A stretch of DNA of 64,000 bases from Aliiglaciecola lipolytica (GCF_018860635.1 NZ_JAHKPT010000035.1:577395-641394), one strand, 5' to 3'. Shown: positions 28,108 to 39,000, numbered from the stretch's first letter. Translations and numbers: made by a program. Notes: a model not told the origin generated them from the letters alone.

Positions 28108-28707
28108 TTAGTGAGTAAATACGGGGTCCCCGATTACACTCCACAACAGCACCGAACCTACCATCAGTACTACAAGAAGAATAAGGCCACCGGTAACCAC
28201 CGCACTAGAATATATAAAACCTTTATCTTCAGGTATATGCAACATGATGGGCACACCTGAATACAACAAGTAAATAGAGTAGGAGATACCGATAAAGGCT
28301 ACCACCATAACAAACCAAAGCGCAGGATAAAACGCTGCAAATCCACACATAAATAGCGGAGTTGCAGTATACGCAGCTAGTTCTAACGACTGTGTATAAC
28401 TTGGGTTAGAATCGAACACTTTGGCAAGTTCATAAATGATAATAGCCAGGGCAATGACCCCTGCAATTAAGCCAAAATACATGCCTATACCCAAAGATGC
28501 GGCAGACATCTGATCTAATTTAATAACTTCTCCAACACCAATACTCCAGCCCAAATGATAGGAAGAGTAATAACTCAAAATAGCAGGAATGAGTGAAATG
28601 ATGCATATGTGACTCAGACTGTAGAAGTAGCTTTCATGCCTTTCGTCAATTGCATGCCATTCTTCTTTTGGGTGAGTATAAATACCCCATAAGTGATTTA
28701 GTACCAA
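28108..28707 (-). CDS. Yip1 family membrane protein
   Basis: A 199-aa inner membrane protein with about five hydrophobic helices. The N-terminus LNHLWGIYTHPKEEWHAIDER is the Yip1-domain start common in gammaproteobacteria. I place the start at TTG 28707 because AAAGGAG lies seven bases before it; a longer frame from 28770 would run through this ribosome binding site and adds unrelated residues. The family is named after yeast proteins of vesicle traffic, but its bacterial role is unknown. It stands alone between two regions with no functional link. Confidence 0.85.
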   Translation of the reverse strand: MVLNHLWGIYTHPKEEWHAIDERHESYFYSLSHICIISLIPAILSYYSSYHLGWSIGVGEVIKLDQMSAASLGIGMYFGLIAGVIALAIIIYELAKVFDSNPSYTQSLELAAYTATPLFMCGFAAFYPALWFVMVVAFIGISYSIYLLYSGVPIMLHIPEDKGFIYSSAVVTGGLILLVVLMVGSVLLWSVIGDPVFTH

Positions 28708-29085
28708 GATACGACTCCTTTGGTGGCTTTTTGTACCGTCATTAATTTTAAAGCAACTAATTAATAACAAAATGTTAACAATAGTTTCTTTTACAAACGA
28801 TTTTTCGTCAACTGATTTGTTTAGTTTTACGGCAAATAATCGTATTTAGGTGATGTTTATTGTAAATATTCCGCATAGTTATCTGAAAAAGCACAGATGA
28901 TGGTATTTTTTAGGGTGCGAAGATCGGGCTATTTAGATTTTGCCGGACGAAATTTCGCCGATCTGTAAAAAAATGGGGGAAGTAACACTCAAGGTTAAAG
29001 GATTTATGTAAATTTTCAGGTTGATTGAAATGCCGTTATTTTGCGATGATTTTTCTGTAAACGCTACTTGTTCGACCGACTCGGT
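28708..29085. other. Intergenic region between Yip1 gene and metR
   Basis: These 378 bp hold no gene I can support. AGATCGG (28921-28927) and CCGATCT (28958-28964) form a stem whose interior contains CGAAATTTCG; it could be the 3' end of the metR transcript. The promoter of the Yip1 gene must lie between 28710 and 28900. Confidence 0.35.
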
Positions 29086-29988
29086 TTAGGTTACTTTCAC
29101 TCGTTTGGATAATTCCATAAATCTATTCAAATACTCTGGTGGCGTTTCATTTTCTCGAATACCCAAGTGTATCGATTTCTGAATACCATTTTTGGCAGTC
29201 GGACTGATCAATGATATTGGCTTTATATCCATATGCTGTTGGTATTCTTCAATTAACCATCGCGGTAGCGCTGCAACGCCTCGATTTGCGGCTACCATTT
29301 GCAGCATTATCTCAGTATTCTCAATAATTTTATGCTGTTTAACGCTGGCACCTGCGGGGGTCAAAAAATGGCTGAAAATATCCAGGCGACTGGCTTCCAC
29401 TGGGTAAGTAATTAAGGTTTGTTCGCTTAAATCTTCAGGATTAAGTTGTTGCAATTCAGCTAAGGGAGATTGTCCTGAAACGACCAGAGCGTGTTCGTAA
29501 TCGAATACCGGCGTATAGCGCACATTATGGTGGAATAAGGGATCGGGTGTAATCAATAAATCTATCTCATAGCCCAATAAAGCACTTAAACCGCCGAACT
29601 GAAATTTTTGCCGTACATCTACATCTACTCCTTCACACTGAGCCAAAAAAGGTTTGACAGTTTTCAACAACCATTGATAACAAGGGTGGCATTCCATTCC
29701 AATGCGTAATATGCCTTTTTTGCCATGGGCTATTTGTTCAAGTTGTTGTTCTGCATATTCAAACTGTGGCAGCAAACGGTTGGCAAGGTTAAGTAATTGG
29801 TTACCTGCTTGGGTAAGGCGTAGCTTTCGGCCTTCTTTTTGCCAAACTTGTACTTGATAGTGAAGCTCAACTTTCTTAATGGCGTGACTAAGTGCTGACT
29901 GAGTTAAACACAACTGCGAGGCTGCTTGGGTAACGGTACCTGTCTCAGCAACAGCCTTAATAATAGTGAGATGATTGCGATCCAACAT
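29086..29988 (-). CDS. metR: LysR-type regulator MetR
   Basis: MetR activates methionine biosynthesis genes with homocysteine as coregulator. The HTH (residues 1-60, TVTQAASQLCLTQSALSHAIKK) and the effector domain both align with E. coli MetR, notably the characteristic MECHPCYQWL near residue 98 and the blocks FDYEHALVV, YPVEASRLDIFSHFL and AANRGVAALPRWL. At 300 aa it is slightly shorter than E. coli (317). A perfect TGAA-N5-TTCA site lies just upstream, suggesting autoregulation. metE, the usual divergent partner, is not present in this window. Confidence 0.9.
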   Translation of the reverse strand: MLDRNHLTIIKAVAETGTVTQAASQLCLTQSALSHAIKKVELHYQVQVWQKEGRKLRLTQAGNQLLNLANRLLPQFEYAEQQLEQIAHGKKGILRIGMECHPCYQWLLKTVKPFLAQCEGVDVDVRQKFQFGGLSALLGYEIDLLITPDPLFHHNVRYTPVFDYEHALVVSGQSPLAELQQLNPEDLSEQTLITYPVEASRLDIFSHFLTPAGASVKQHKIIENTEIMLQMVAANRGVAALPRWLIEEYQQHMDIKPISLISPTAKNGIQKSIHLGIRENETPPEYLNRFMELSKRVKVT

Positions 29989-30400
29989 ATTGTGATTAAT
30001 TTCTATGAAGTAAATTCATGAATATATAAAAATATACCACTATCTTTCATCTATTCAAATGCTGATTTTAAGCCAACGTTATCTCATTTGGCTATATAGA
30101 TGACCAAAAGTAATAGTTGGTTTTGCCATTTTGGTGCTAACTAAGAATTGAGATTCACCTATAAGGTATATTGGAATAATCAGGGGATAGAACAACAATT
30201 GTTGCAAAAATGGGCTGGTTATTAGAAAAGTGTTTAGCGCCAGGGTAATTTGGATTTGGCAGCAATAGGCGATTTCTGTCTTTATCTTCTGTTATGCTTT
30301 TTAAGGCATGTCATCAACATTAAATTTTATACTTTACGCAGAATTGAGGCCGCAATCTGGTATTATTTGTAAATCTACTATTAAATGGCATTAAATCAGC
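29989..30400. other. Divergent metR/lrgA region
   Basis: 412 bp without a gene I can support. Apart from the MetR site at 30006-30018, it contains a 12-bp perfect palindrome CAACAATTGTTG (30193-30204). Promoters for metR and lrgA should be here. Confidence 0.4.
30006..30018. promoter_or_regulatory. MetR binding site
   Basis: TGAA-GTAAA-TTCA is an exact match to the MetR consensus TGAA-N5-TTCA, placed 18 bp before the metR start codon. Confidence 0.65.
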
Positions 30401-30766
30401 GTGTTAAGTACGATTCTTAAGGTTTTCTTTTCCATCGCCATCATTTTTTTGTTTTTGTGGGTAGGAATTACCCTTCAAGCTTTGTCTGGCATTTCCTTAC
30501 CGGGCAGTATCATCGGAATGTTGTTATTATTTTTTTGCTTATCAGTTGGCGTTATTCCGGTTCGATTGATGGAAGACGGTGCTAAATTAATGCTAAAACA
30601 CATGTTGTTGTTTTTCATTCCTATTGCTGTCGGATTAATGAATTACTTTGAGCTAATGTACCAGCAAATAGGATTAATATTGGCCTGCACAATAGCGTCT
30701 AATATTGTTGTCGCGGTAATATTGAGTTTGCTATTTAAACAACTCAAGGCTAAGGAACATCAATAA
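30401..30766 (+). CDS. CidA/LrgA family membrane protein
   Basis: A 121-aa inner membrane protein with four hydrophobic helices. The family motif SLPGSIIGMLLLFFCL is at about residues 29-45 and the later LKHMLLFFIPIAVGLM block is diagnostic. In Staphylococcus the family is described as holin-like and linked to cell lysis; in other bacteria it acts with LrgB in pyruvate or small-solute transport. The start codon is GTG with a weak ribosome binding site. It is coupled to lrgB by TAATG. Confidence 0.9.
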   Translation: MLSTILKVFFSIAIIFLFLWVGITLQALSGISLPGSIIGMLLLFFCLSVGVIPVRLMEDGAKLMLKHMLLFFIPIAVGLMNYFELMYQQIGLILACTIASNIVVAVILSLLFKQLKAKEHQ

Positions 30767-31437
30767 TGTGGATAGCACTAACCCTAGTGGTTTATTTACT
30801 ATCGGTGTACTTTTTACATCGAATCAAAATTCCTTTTTTAAATTCTTTATTGATCAGTATGATTGCCATTATTGCTATTCTTTTAGTGTTGGACGTTTCC
30901 TTTGAAACTTATTACGCGCAAACCAATTGGATAAACTACTTTATGCAAGCCGCAGTGGTAGCCTTTGCTTATCCGTTGTATGAACAGCTACCGCAGATTC
31001 GCTCCAACATGAAGTTTATTTTACTTTCTTGTTTAGCAAGCTGCTCATTGGCAGTGCTATTTACCGGCTTTGTTGCTTGGTTGTTTGATGCTCCTGCACC
31101 TCTTTTAGCATCCCTTTTAGTTAAATCCATCACCACACCCATTGCCCTTGAGATTAGCGGGAGTCTAAACGGACAAACTTCAATCGTGATTGTTTTAGGG
31201 TTATTCGCAGGATTAACAGGCGCTATTCTTTTCTACCCAATTTTCAAATTGTTGGGCGTAAACGAGTCTGTGCAACGGGGAATTATCGTAGGAAGTCTCT
31301 CACATGCTATTGGCACTTCCGCCACTGTAAAACACTCTTCTGAGGATACCGCATTCAGTTCAGTTGCATTGATCATTGCTGCGATATTCTCATCATTTCT
31401 AGCGCCAATGGCGTATCAATTTTTCACCTGGATTTAA
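30766..31437 (+). CDS. LrgB/CidB family membrane protein
   Basis: The 223-aa partner of LrgA, with about six membrane segments. Family blocks are LLVKSITTPIALEISG (near residue 115) and GSLSHAIGTSATVKHSSE (near residue 175). The start overlaps the lrgA stop by one base, so the two are made together, as in most bacteria carrying the pair. Transport of a small organic acid and control of murein hydrolases are both proposed in the literature; the sequence does not decide. Confidence 0.92.
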   Translation: MWIALTLVVYLLSVYFLHRIKIPFLNSLLISMIAIIAILLVLDVSFETYYAQTNWINYFMQAAVVAFAYPLYEQLPQIRSNMKFILLSCLASCSLAVLFTGFVAWLFDAPAPLLASLLVKSITTPIALEISGSLNGQTSIVIVLGLFAGLTGAILFYPIFKLLGVNESVQRGIIVGSLSHAIGTSATVKHSSEDTAFSSVALIIAAIFSSFLAPMAYQFFTWI

Positions 31438-31546
31438 TCAGCCTGCCAATGAAATCGGTTTTTTCGGAATCGCATTTTAAGAAAAGCAAAGAAGCGCTCT
31501 GGTATAAATTTCGTTATTACTTCATTCTTTCATATCTTGTTTTAGG

Positions 31547-31581
31547 AAAGCCAAAATACCAACGATTTGTATTTAGGCTTT
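31547..31581 (+). terminator. Hairpin after lrgB
   Basis: AAAGCCAAAATAC (31547-31559) pairs with GTATTTAGGCTTT (31569-31581) with one mismatch around a 9-nt loop. It lies between lrgB and the GH9 gene and is the likely end of the lrgAB mRNA. Confidence 0.6.
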
Positions 31582-31673
31582 AATTGCGGTTGATTCATTT
31601 TTTGAAGAGGCTTGAATAAAACCTTTTTACTTGTAATGAATTTATTTTATCGCCTATTAATTAAGGGGACTAA

Positions 31674-33443
31674 ATGCTTAAATTTAATCAAAAAACACTG
31701 TTGTCTAGTTTAATCTGTTACACCGTAACTTCGGTTTTAATTGGCTGTAAAACAGCCGATATCCCCCCTCAGCCCGCCAATGCAATAGCAACACAGCAGC
31801 CCGACCAAGTAATTCAGATTAATCAACTGGGATATTTTGTAAAGGGTGAAAAAGGTGCAATTGTGCCAAACACCCAAGAGACATCGTTTAGGTTACAAAA
31901 TTTGCGTGGTGACACTGTGTTTGATGGCCCATTGAGCGAGTCCAAAAGCTGGTCAGCGCAAGGGCCTGATAAGTTTAAATTTGCTGATTTTTCGGAATTT
32001 TCTCAACCCGGTACTTATAGCTTAACGATTAAGCAAGTTGGTGAAGGCGTTGAACTCTCACGGCAAATAAAAATTAATAGCCAGATTAATCAACTGGCAC
32101 ATAAGGCAGCATTGAAATATTTTTATTTTAATCGCGCTGGAATGGCCTTAACAGAACCCTATGCAGGCAAATTTCAACGCCAAGCAGGTCACCTTGATCA
32201 AAACGTCATTGTGCATCCTTCTGCTGCCAGTCCTAGTCAACCCGCCTTCAGTACCATCAGTTCACCGAAGGGGTGGTATGACGCAGGTGACTACGGTAAA
32301 TATACCGTGAATGCCAGTATCGCAACTTATACTTTGTTAGCCGCCTATGCTGATAATCCTAATTATTACCACAATCTTGCTTTGGCGATTCCTGAGTCTA
32401 ATAATCAGCTTCCCGATATTGTTGATGAACTTATGTGGAACCTTGAGTGGCTGCATACTATGCAAAATGATGAAGGTGCGGTTTATCATAAACTCACTAC
32501 CTTGCAGTGGCCGGGTAAAGATATGCCGGCAGATGACAACGCAGATCGTTATGTAATTGGTTTCTCAACATCCGCAGCACTGGATTACGCAGCCACGCTT
32601 GCAGCAGCGAGTCGAATTTTACGTCCGTTGTTTTCAGAGAATCCAGAACAGTTGGATACATGGTTAGCAAGTGCGCAAAAAGCATGGCGTTGGGCGATGG
32701 CCCATCCGAATTACGTATATCAACAACCTGCAGATGTCAGCAGCGGTGAATATGGTGATAATGATTTTTCAGATGAATTTGCATGGGCTGGAGCAGAGTT
32801 GTTTTTAGCCACAAAGAATGCAAAGTATTTGCACGCATTTCAACAATACAACAAACCTCTTAAAGAGCCCGATTGGAGCAATGTGGCAGCGTTGGGTTAC
32901 TTTAGCCTTGTCAGAGAAGGGAAGCCGTCTTTAACGTCTATCGATTTTCAAAAGCTGCAATCTCAGCTGATTGACTACGCTGAAGCAAGTTTACAAATAT
33001 ATGAAAATAATGGTTACGGTGTGGCGATGAACTCAGACGATTATGTTTGGGGAAGTAATTCGGTTGTTTTAAATAAAGCGATTATGTTGCTGAACGCATT
33101 TCGAATTACCGGCGACGAAAAGTATCGTCAAGTTGCCCAAGGTAATCTCAATTTTGTATTCGGTCGCAATCCCACAGGCTATTCTTTTTTAACCGGGTTT
33201 GGTGACATCAGCCCACAAAATCCTCATCACCGTATTTCTGCCGGTGACAAAATCGACGAACCTGTACCCGGCATGCTTGCGGGAGGGCCACAACCAGGAC
33301 AACAAGATAAATGCGATTATGCAAACAACTTTGCTGCTGGTAGCTATGTTGATGACTGGTGCAGCTACGCAAGTAATGAAGTAGCAATTAACTGGAATGC
33401 GCCTCTGGTTTACGTGCTTGGTAGCCTTCTCGCGGCGGAGTAA
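31674..33443 (+). CDS. Glycoside hydrolase family 9 lipoprotein (endoglucanase-type)
   Basis: A 589-aa surface or periplasmic lipoprotein. The signal ends in the lipobox SVLIGC (Cys 25). Residues 45-130 are the immunoglobulin-like CelD_N domain (IQINQLGYFVKGEKGAIV), followed by the (alpha/alpha)6 GH9 barrel. The catalytic base motif is WYDAGDYGKY (about 201-210), the second family signature is FGRNPTGYSFLTGFG with NPHHR, and the general acid is Glu569 in SNEVAINWN. All key residues are present. GH9 enzymes cut beta-1,4-glucans, and related marine ones also act on mixed-linkage glucan or remove terminal glucose. Exact substrate is open. Confidence 0.92.
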   Translation: MLKFNQKTLLSSLICYTVTSVLIGCKTADIPPQPANAIATQQPDQVIQINQLGYFVKGEKGAIVPNTQETSFRLQNLRGDTVFDGPLSESKSWSAQGPDKFKFADFSEFSQPGTYSLTIKQVGEGVELSRQIKINSQINQLAHKAALKYFYFNRAGMALTEPYAGKFQRQAGHLDQNVIVHPSAASPSQPAFSTISSPKGWYDAGDYGKYTVNASIATYTLLAAYADNPNYYHNLALAIPESNNQLPDIVDELMWNLEWLHTMQNDEGAVYHKLTTLQWPGKDMPADDNADRYVIGFSTSAALDYAATLAAASRILRPLFSENPEQLDTWLASAQKAWRWAMAHPNYVYQQPADVSSGEYGDNDFSDEFAWAGAELFLATKNAKYLHAFQQYNKPLKEPDWSNVAALGYFSLVREGKPSLTSIDFQKLQSQLIDYAEASLQIYENNGYGVAMNSDDYVWGSNSVVLNKAIMLLNAFRITGDEKYRQVAQGNLNFVFGRNPTGYSFLTGFGDISPQNPHHRISAGDKIDEPVPGMLAGGPQPGQQDKCDYANNFAAGSYVDDWCSYASNEVAINWNAPLVYVLGSLLAAE

Positions 33444-33591
33444 ATAAAGGATATGACAAACTGAGTTTTGCGCGATTTAAGCTACACAATTTTCAACAAT
33501 CCCAATGAAATGGTTTGGCTTTATTAGTGTTAATTTAATTGTTTCGTTCTACTATTAGGGGAAAGCTGTGTAATTGGGAATATTCGCGAAA

Positions 33592-35676
33592 ATGAGTTCA
33601 AACAAAACAGGCAAAATAAGCAAAACATTGTCTCATCAATATGAGCTCAATGATCCGCTTCACCAATTGTTTGACGCCGTTAAAGTGATTTCTGTGCAAG
33701 GCTATGATGATGATCGCAGAGTTATCTATTGGAATGAAGGCAGTGAGGTACTTTATGGTTATTCCAAGCAAGAAGCGACCGGACAAAAATTAGAAGACTT
33801 AATCATTCCACCCTATATGCGAGAAGGAGTGGTTGAGGCCCATGGAAATTGGCTCAATCAAGGTGTCGAGATTCCGGCGGCCGAGATTACCTTGCAGCAT
33901 AAAAGTGGCGCTGAAGTATCGGTGTTTTCAAGCCATGTAATGTTCACCAATCAATACGGTAATAAACAAATGTACTGTGTTGATATTGATCTGACGGATA
34001 TCAGAAAAGCTGAAGCCCAGGCATTGTTCAAAGAACACATGCTAGAAACCATTTTTGAAGCTATTCCAGATCTATTCTTTTTGATGCAAAAAGACGGGAC
34101 CATTATTGATTATCATGCCAGTAAACAAGAAAATCTCTATGTTTCTCCTCAGCAATTTATTGGCAAAAACATGGCGGATGTTATGCCTGAGGAAGTTACC
34201 AGCAAATTTCAGACGTACATTGAAAAAGTGATAGAACAGCGGGAGATGATTAGCTTTGAATATGATCTCACTATGCCACAGGGCATTTCATATTTTGAAG
34301 CAAGGTTGGCCTATCTGAGCGAATATAAACAGGTAATGGTTGTTATACGCGATATTACTGAACAGCATAAATCGGCAGAATTAATTCGTCATCAAGCCTA
34401 TTTTGATAGTCTTACTTTATTGCCTAATCGTTTTTTAGCCCTGGACCGATTGTCTCAAATCCTCATTGAAGCTAAACGAAACGATCAAAAAGCCGTGGTC
34501 ATTTTCATTGACTTAGACGACTTTAAAAAAGTAAACGACTCTTTGGGTCATGAAATCGGTGACAAACTATTAATCAGTGCTGCCAACCGATTAAAAGAAG
34601 TTGTACGAAAAGAAGACACCGTTGGGCGTTTAGGTGGTGATGAATTTATCGTTTTATTGAAAGGTTTAGCTGAACCAAATGATGCGTTAGCCATTGCTGA
34701 GAACTTACTAAAAACCTTTAGAAAGCCATTCCAGTTAGCTGGAAGAGAATTAATTTTAACGTTAAGTATTGGCATAGCCGTTTACCCAGAAAACGGCAAT
34801 AGCGCATCTGATTTATTGCGCAACGCCGATACGGCAATGTACCAAGCTAAAGCATTAGGAAGGAATACTTTTTCATTTTTTACCAGCGAAATGAATAAGG
34901 TTATGCAACGCCGTTTTGAAATCGAAGAGCAGATGCATGTTGCTCTCGAGCGTGGTGAGTTTGAAGTGCATTATCAGCCTAAATTCGAGATAAACAATAA
35001 TGCAATTGTGGGTGCAGAAGCATTGCTGCGCTGGCATAACCCGTCATTGGGCGAGGTCACACCCGGCGAGTTTATTCCAATTGCCGAACATACTGGATTA
35101 ATTGTGCCTGTCGGTGAGTTTGTGATCAATCAAGCTCTAGCTTTTTTAAAACATTGGCAAATTTGCGATCAACAGTTTTATACAATGGCAATTAATTTGT
35201 CACCTCGTCAATTTCGAGAGCAGGGGTTACTCTCGAGCCTTAAAAAGGCATTAGAGGTTACGCAAATTAGTGCAGAATGTTTAGAGCTTGAAATTACCGA
35301 AGGGGTGTTAATGAATGGTCAATCTTACATTCATGAATCCATTGCTGAAATCAGTGCTTTAGGAATTAAATTATCTCAAGACGATTTCGGGACGGGATAT
35401 TCATCATTAAGTTATTTAAGGCAGTATCCTTTTAATGTTCTTAAAATAGACCGCAGTTTTATTCATGGGATCACATTAAACAAGTCAGATTGTGACTTAG
35501 TTAAAGCGACCATTGCCATGGCAAATAGCCTCGGGCTAACTGTGGTTGCCGAAGGTGTAGAAACGGAGCCACAACTTACTATTTTGAAAGATTTAGGTTG
35601 TGATTTGGTGCAAGGATTTTATTTTAGTAAACCATTAACTGCTAAACAGCTACTTAAATTTTCTAGCCAACATTAA
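33592..35676 (+). CDS. PAS-PAS-GGDEF-EAL cyclic di-GMP protein
   Basis: A soluble 694-aa c-di-GMP enzyme. Two PAS sensory domains (about residues 20-130 and 145-270) precede a GGDEF domain (290-445, RLGGDEF intact, RxxD inhibitory site five residues before it) and an EAL domain (460-694). EAL catalytic motifs GAEALLRW, LEITEGV, QDDFGTGYSSL and KIDRSFI are all kept, so both synthesis and breakdown are possible. ATG 33592 is preferred over a TTG 18 bases upstream. There is no signal peptide or membrane helix, so it senses a cytosolic cue, perhaps redox or a small ligand. Confidence 0.92.
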   Translation: MSSNKTGKISKTLSHQYELNDPLHQLFDAVKVISVQGYDDDRRVIYWNEGSEVLYGYSKQEATGQKLEDLIIPPYMREGVVEAHGNWLNQGVEIPAAEITLQHKSGAEVSVFSSHVMFTNQYGNKQMYCVDIDLTDIRKAEAQALFKEHMLETIFEAIPDLFFLMQKDGTIIDYHASKQENLYVSPQQFIGKNMADVMPEEVTSKFQTYIEKVIEQREMISFEYDLTMPQGISYFEARLAYLSEYKQVMVVIRDITEQHKSAELIRHQAYFDSLTLLPNRFLALDRLSQILIEAKRNDQKAVVIFIDLDDFKKVNDSLGHEIGDKLLISAANRLKEVVRKEDTVGRLGGDEFIVLLKGLAEPNDALAIAENLLKTFRKPFQLAGRELILTLSIGIAVYPENGNSASDLLRNADTAMYQAKALGRNTFSFFTSEMNKVMQRRFEIEEQMHVALERGEFEVHYQPKFEINNNAIVGAEALLRWHNPSLGEVTPGEFIPIAEHTGLIVPVGEFVINQALAFLKHWQICDQQFYTMAINLSPRQFREQGLLSSLKKALEVTQISAECLELEITEGVLMNGQSYIHESIAEISALGIKLSQDDFGTGYSSLSYLRQYPFNVLKIDRSFIHGITLNKSDCDLVKATIAMANSLGLTVVAEGVETEPQLTILKDLGCDLVQGFYFSKPLTAKQLLKFSSQH

Positions 35677-35766
35677 AAAATTAAATCTACATTCCAACGA
35701 TTATTCATAACGTGTTTTTGACCACCGGCAATGCTTGATATGAAAAAGTGTTTTTTCTACTGCTTT

Positions 35767-36078
35767 CTATAAAGTCCCGCCATCAATAACAGGAACACAC
35801 CAAAAGCGGATATGGCTGTTAGCACAAACTTGTTTAATATGTGCTAACAGTTCTTGGTAGTGGGCTGGGTTATGCAATAGTTCAAATCGATAGAAATCCC
35901 TATAGCCTTCAACTTGTTCTTGAATATTGTATTGATGATTCTCACGACTATAGCCTTGAATTTTGCTTAAGCTAAAACCCGATAAGGCCTCTAAACCAAT
36001 TAAAGTATCTACTAAATTATCCTTTAATTGTTGTGGCACAATCGCTATAAGCAATTGAATATTATTTTGTTTTTGCAT
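35767..36078 (-). CDS. DUF3240 family protein
   Basis: A 103-aa small protein of the DUF3240 family, which is almost always encoded beside CusA/CzcA-type exporters. Visible features are a ferredoxin-like alternation (NIQLLIAIVPQQLKDNLVDTL, HIRFWCVPVIDGG) and one Cys in the C-terminal strand plus one in KQVCANSH. It overlaps the transporter gene by 17 bp and is the last gene of the efflux operon. A PII-like or metal-sensing accessory role is an inference from fold pattern and linkage only. Confidence 0.85.
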   Translation of the reverse strand: MQKQNNIQLLIAIVPQQLKDNLVDTLIGLEALSGFSLSKIQGYSRENHQYNIQEQVEGYRDFYRFELLHNPAHYQELLAHIKQVCANSHIRFWCVPVIDGGTL

Positions 36079-39000
36079 TTCGACGCTCCATCCAATTATA
36101 CAACACAGGTAATAAATACAAAGTGGTTAGGGTAGAGGTAAATAAGCCTCCAATCACAACAATGGCTAGTGGTTTTTGAATTTCTGCGCCAGGACCTGAT
36201 GCGAAGACTAGTGGAGCTAGCCCAAACATGGCAGTCATCGCTGTCATCAATACTGGTCTTAAACGTCGAGTTGCTCCATCAATAATGCGGATGAGAGTGT
36301 CGCTAATCTCCATTTTTGTTTGTTCAAAGTAGCTTACCATTACCACCCCATTTAATACGGCAATTCCCAATAAAGCGATAAAGCCCACCGATGCGGGAAC
36401 TGACAAATATTGGCCACTAATAAATAAAGCGAAAATTCCGCCCATCACGGCAAAGGGGATATTTACTAAAATAAGTGCAGATTTTGCTAACGAACCAAAA
36501 GTAGTAAACAGGATGATTAAAATCAGCAGTAATGAAATGGGCACAACCATCATAAGGTTATTGGTGGCTCGTTGTTGGTTTTCGAACTCACCACCAAAAC
36601 TAAGTACGTAACCAGACGGCAGTTCCAGTGTGTTGGCAAGGGTCTTTTTTAACTCTTCGACAAAACCCACTATATCGCGCCCAGACACGTTGGTGGTTAC
36701 CACTGAAAAACGATTACTGTTTTCTCGTTCAACTAAAATAGGTCCTTGCTTAAAGCTTATTTCAGCGATTTCATGCAGAGGTACTAAGCTAGCATCTGGT
36801 AACAAAATTAGATTGTTTTTGATCTCGAGTAATGTGCCTGGACGCATTGCAGAGCTAACAGAAGTAGCGAATACGACAGGGGTTTTACGTTTGCCCTGAA
36901 TTATTTCTGATATTGCAACAGTTTCGAATTGTGAACGTAAATAACTCGACAATTCGGTAATGCTCATGGCATAGCGCTGCGCAATTTCTGGTTTGAGACG
37001 AATATTTAAAAACTCACCTCCTTCGGTGACCGCAGTATTGACATCAACACTCCCCGCAGTGGACTTAGTTATTTCGGAGATACGTGAGGCCAATTTAGCT
37101 AACTCGGTTAAATCCTGTCCAAACACCTTAATGGTTACATCTCCTGTGCTGCCAGTAAGCATTTCTGAAACTCGCATTTGAATAGGTTGGGTGAATCCAA
37201 AGTTAATACCGGGAAACTGTTTTAGCACATCTCGAATGGCGTCGACTAACTTTGATTTAGAACTGAATCGCCATTGTGCTGGTGGGATTAATTCCATAAA
37301 AACATCTGTTTCATTCAAGCTCATTGGATCCAAACCTATTTCGTCGGCACCGACTCTGGCGACGATTTGGCTTATTTCAGGCACCTGTTCAAGCAATGCA
37401 TTTTGAATTTGTATATCCAGTTCCGTGGAAGCCGTTAACGTTATGTTTGGCGTTTTTTCAAGCTGTACAATTATGTCGCCTTCATCGAGCACAGGCATAA
37501 AGGTTTTACCTAAATATACGAACTGCACGGCACTAGCGATTAATGCTAACAGTATGCCGATAATTAGCGGAGCAGGGCGGGCTAACGTTTTAGATAAGGT
37601 GGTGCGATAATTGGCTTTGAGTGTGGTTACAAAACTAGGCTCAGCGGAATCATGTTGTTTAATTAATATTGAGGCCAGTGCTGGAATAACGGTTAGTGAT
37701 AACAGCAGTGCACAAAACATCGCAAATACAATCGTCATCGCCACGGGCTTAAACAATTTACCTTCCAAACCGGTCAGTGTCAGTAAAGGCGAAAACACTA
37801 TTATCACTATGATTGTGCCGGAAACCACGGGTACGGCAACATCTTTACAGGCTCGAAAAACCAGATGTAACTTGGGTAAGTGGTTTTTTTTACTTAGCTG
37901 ATTAACAACATTTTCGACGACGACTACGGAAGCATCTACAAGCATACCGATTGCGATAACCAGACCGCCTAGGCTCATTAAATTGGCCGACATATTGACA
38001 CTATTCATCAGCCAAAATGTGCTCAACGCGGCAAGGGGTAAGATCATGGATACAACTAGTGCGGCTCGAATATTTCCTAAAAACAAAGTTAACACAATAA
38101 TCACCAATATCACGGCAATCAATAATGCTTCTTGAATGGTTCCTATTGCTGTGTCGATTAAGTTCTTACGATTATAAAAAACGTTTATTTGTGAGCCAGT
38201 AGGTAGGCTCTTTTCAATTTGTTTTAACTTTTCACTAACGCCTTCTATTACTCTTGCCGTATTGGCATTTTTCAGCGATATAACGATGGCTTCAGTGGTT
38301 TCTTCACCATTGCGGGTAACAGAACCATAACGGGTTAAATGACCCACACTAACATCCGCCACATCAGATAATCTAATAGACTGTTGAAGACGGTTACTGA
38401 TTCCCATGTCTCGAAGTTGATCTAAGGTATCTATGCGTCCTTCACCACGAATAATTAGCGCGTCGTTACCTATATCTAAACGACCAATATTCCCGTTCAA
38501 ATTGTTTGCTTGAATCTGTTGAGCTAATTGGTTTAAGGTTAAGCCTAAAGTTGCTAGCTTTACCGGATCTGGTGTGATCTGATAAGTTTTCGCAAAGCCA
38601 CCCAATATATTTACGTCGGCGACACCATCTATGGTTCTAAGTAAGGGCCGAATCTCCCACTCCAGTATTTGTCTGCGTTCAAGTAAACTTAGCTGCGGAT
38701 TTTCCAGTGAAAACATAAACATTTCACTCAAAGGTGTACTCATCGGTGCAATACCGCCTTCAAGATCTGCGGGCAGCGAAGTCCAAATATTGTTTAGGCG
38801 TTCCGCCACTTGTTGTCTAGCCCAGTAAATATTAGTGCCCTCAACAAAATCAAGGGTAATGTCGGTAATTGCGTACTTGGTGGTCGATCGCAATACTTGT
38901 TGGTCAGGGATCCCCAATAACTCTGTCTCTATGGGGAGAGTCACCTGCGCTTCTATTTCCTCAGCAGTCATTCCTGGCGCTTTCAGTATTACTTTAACTT

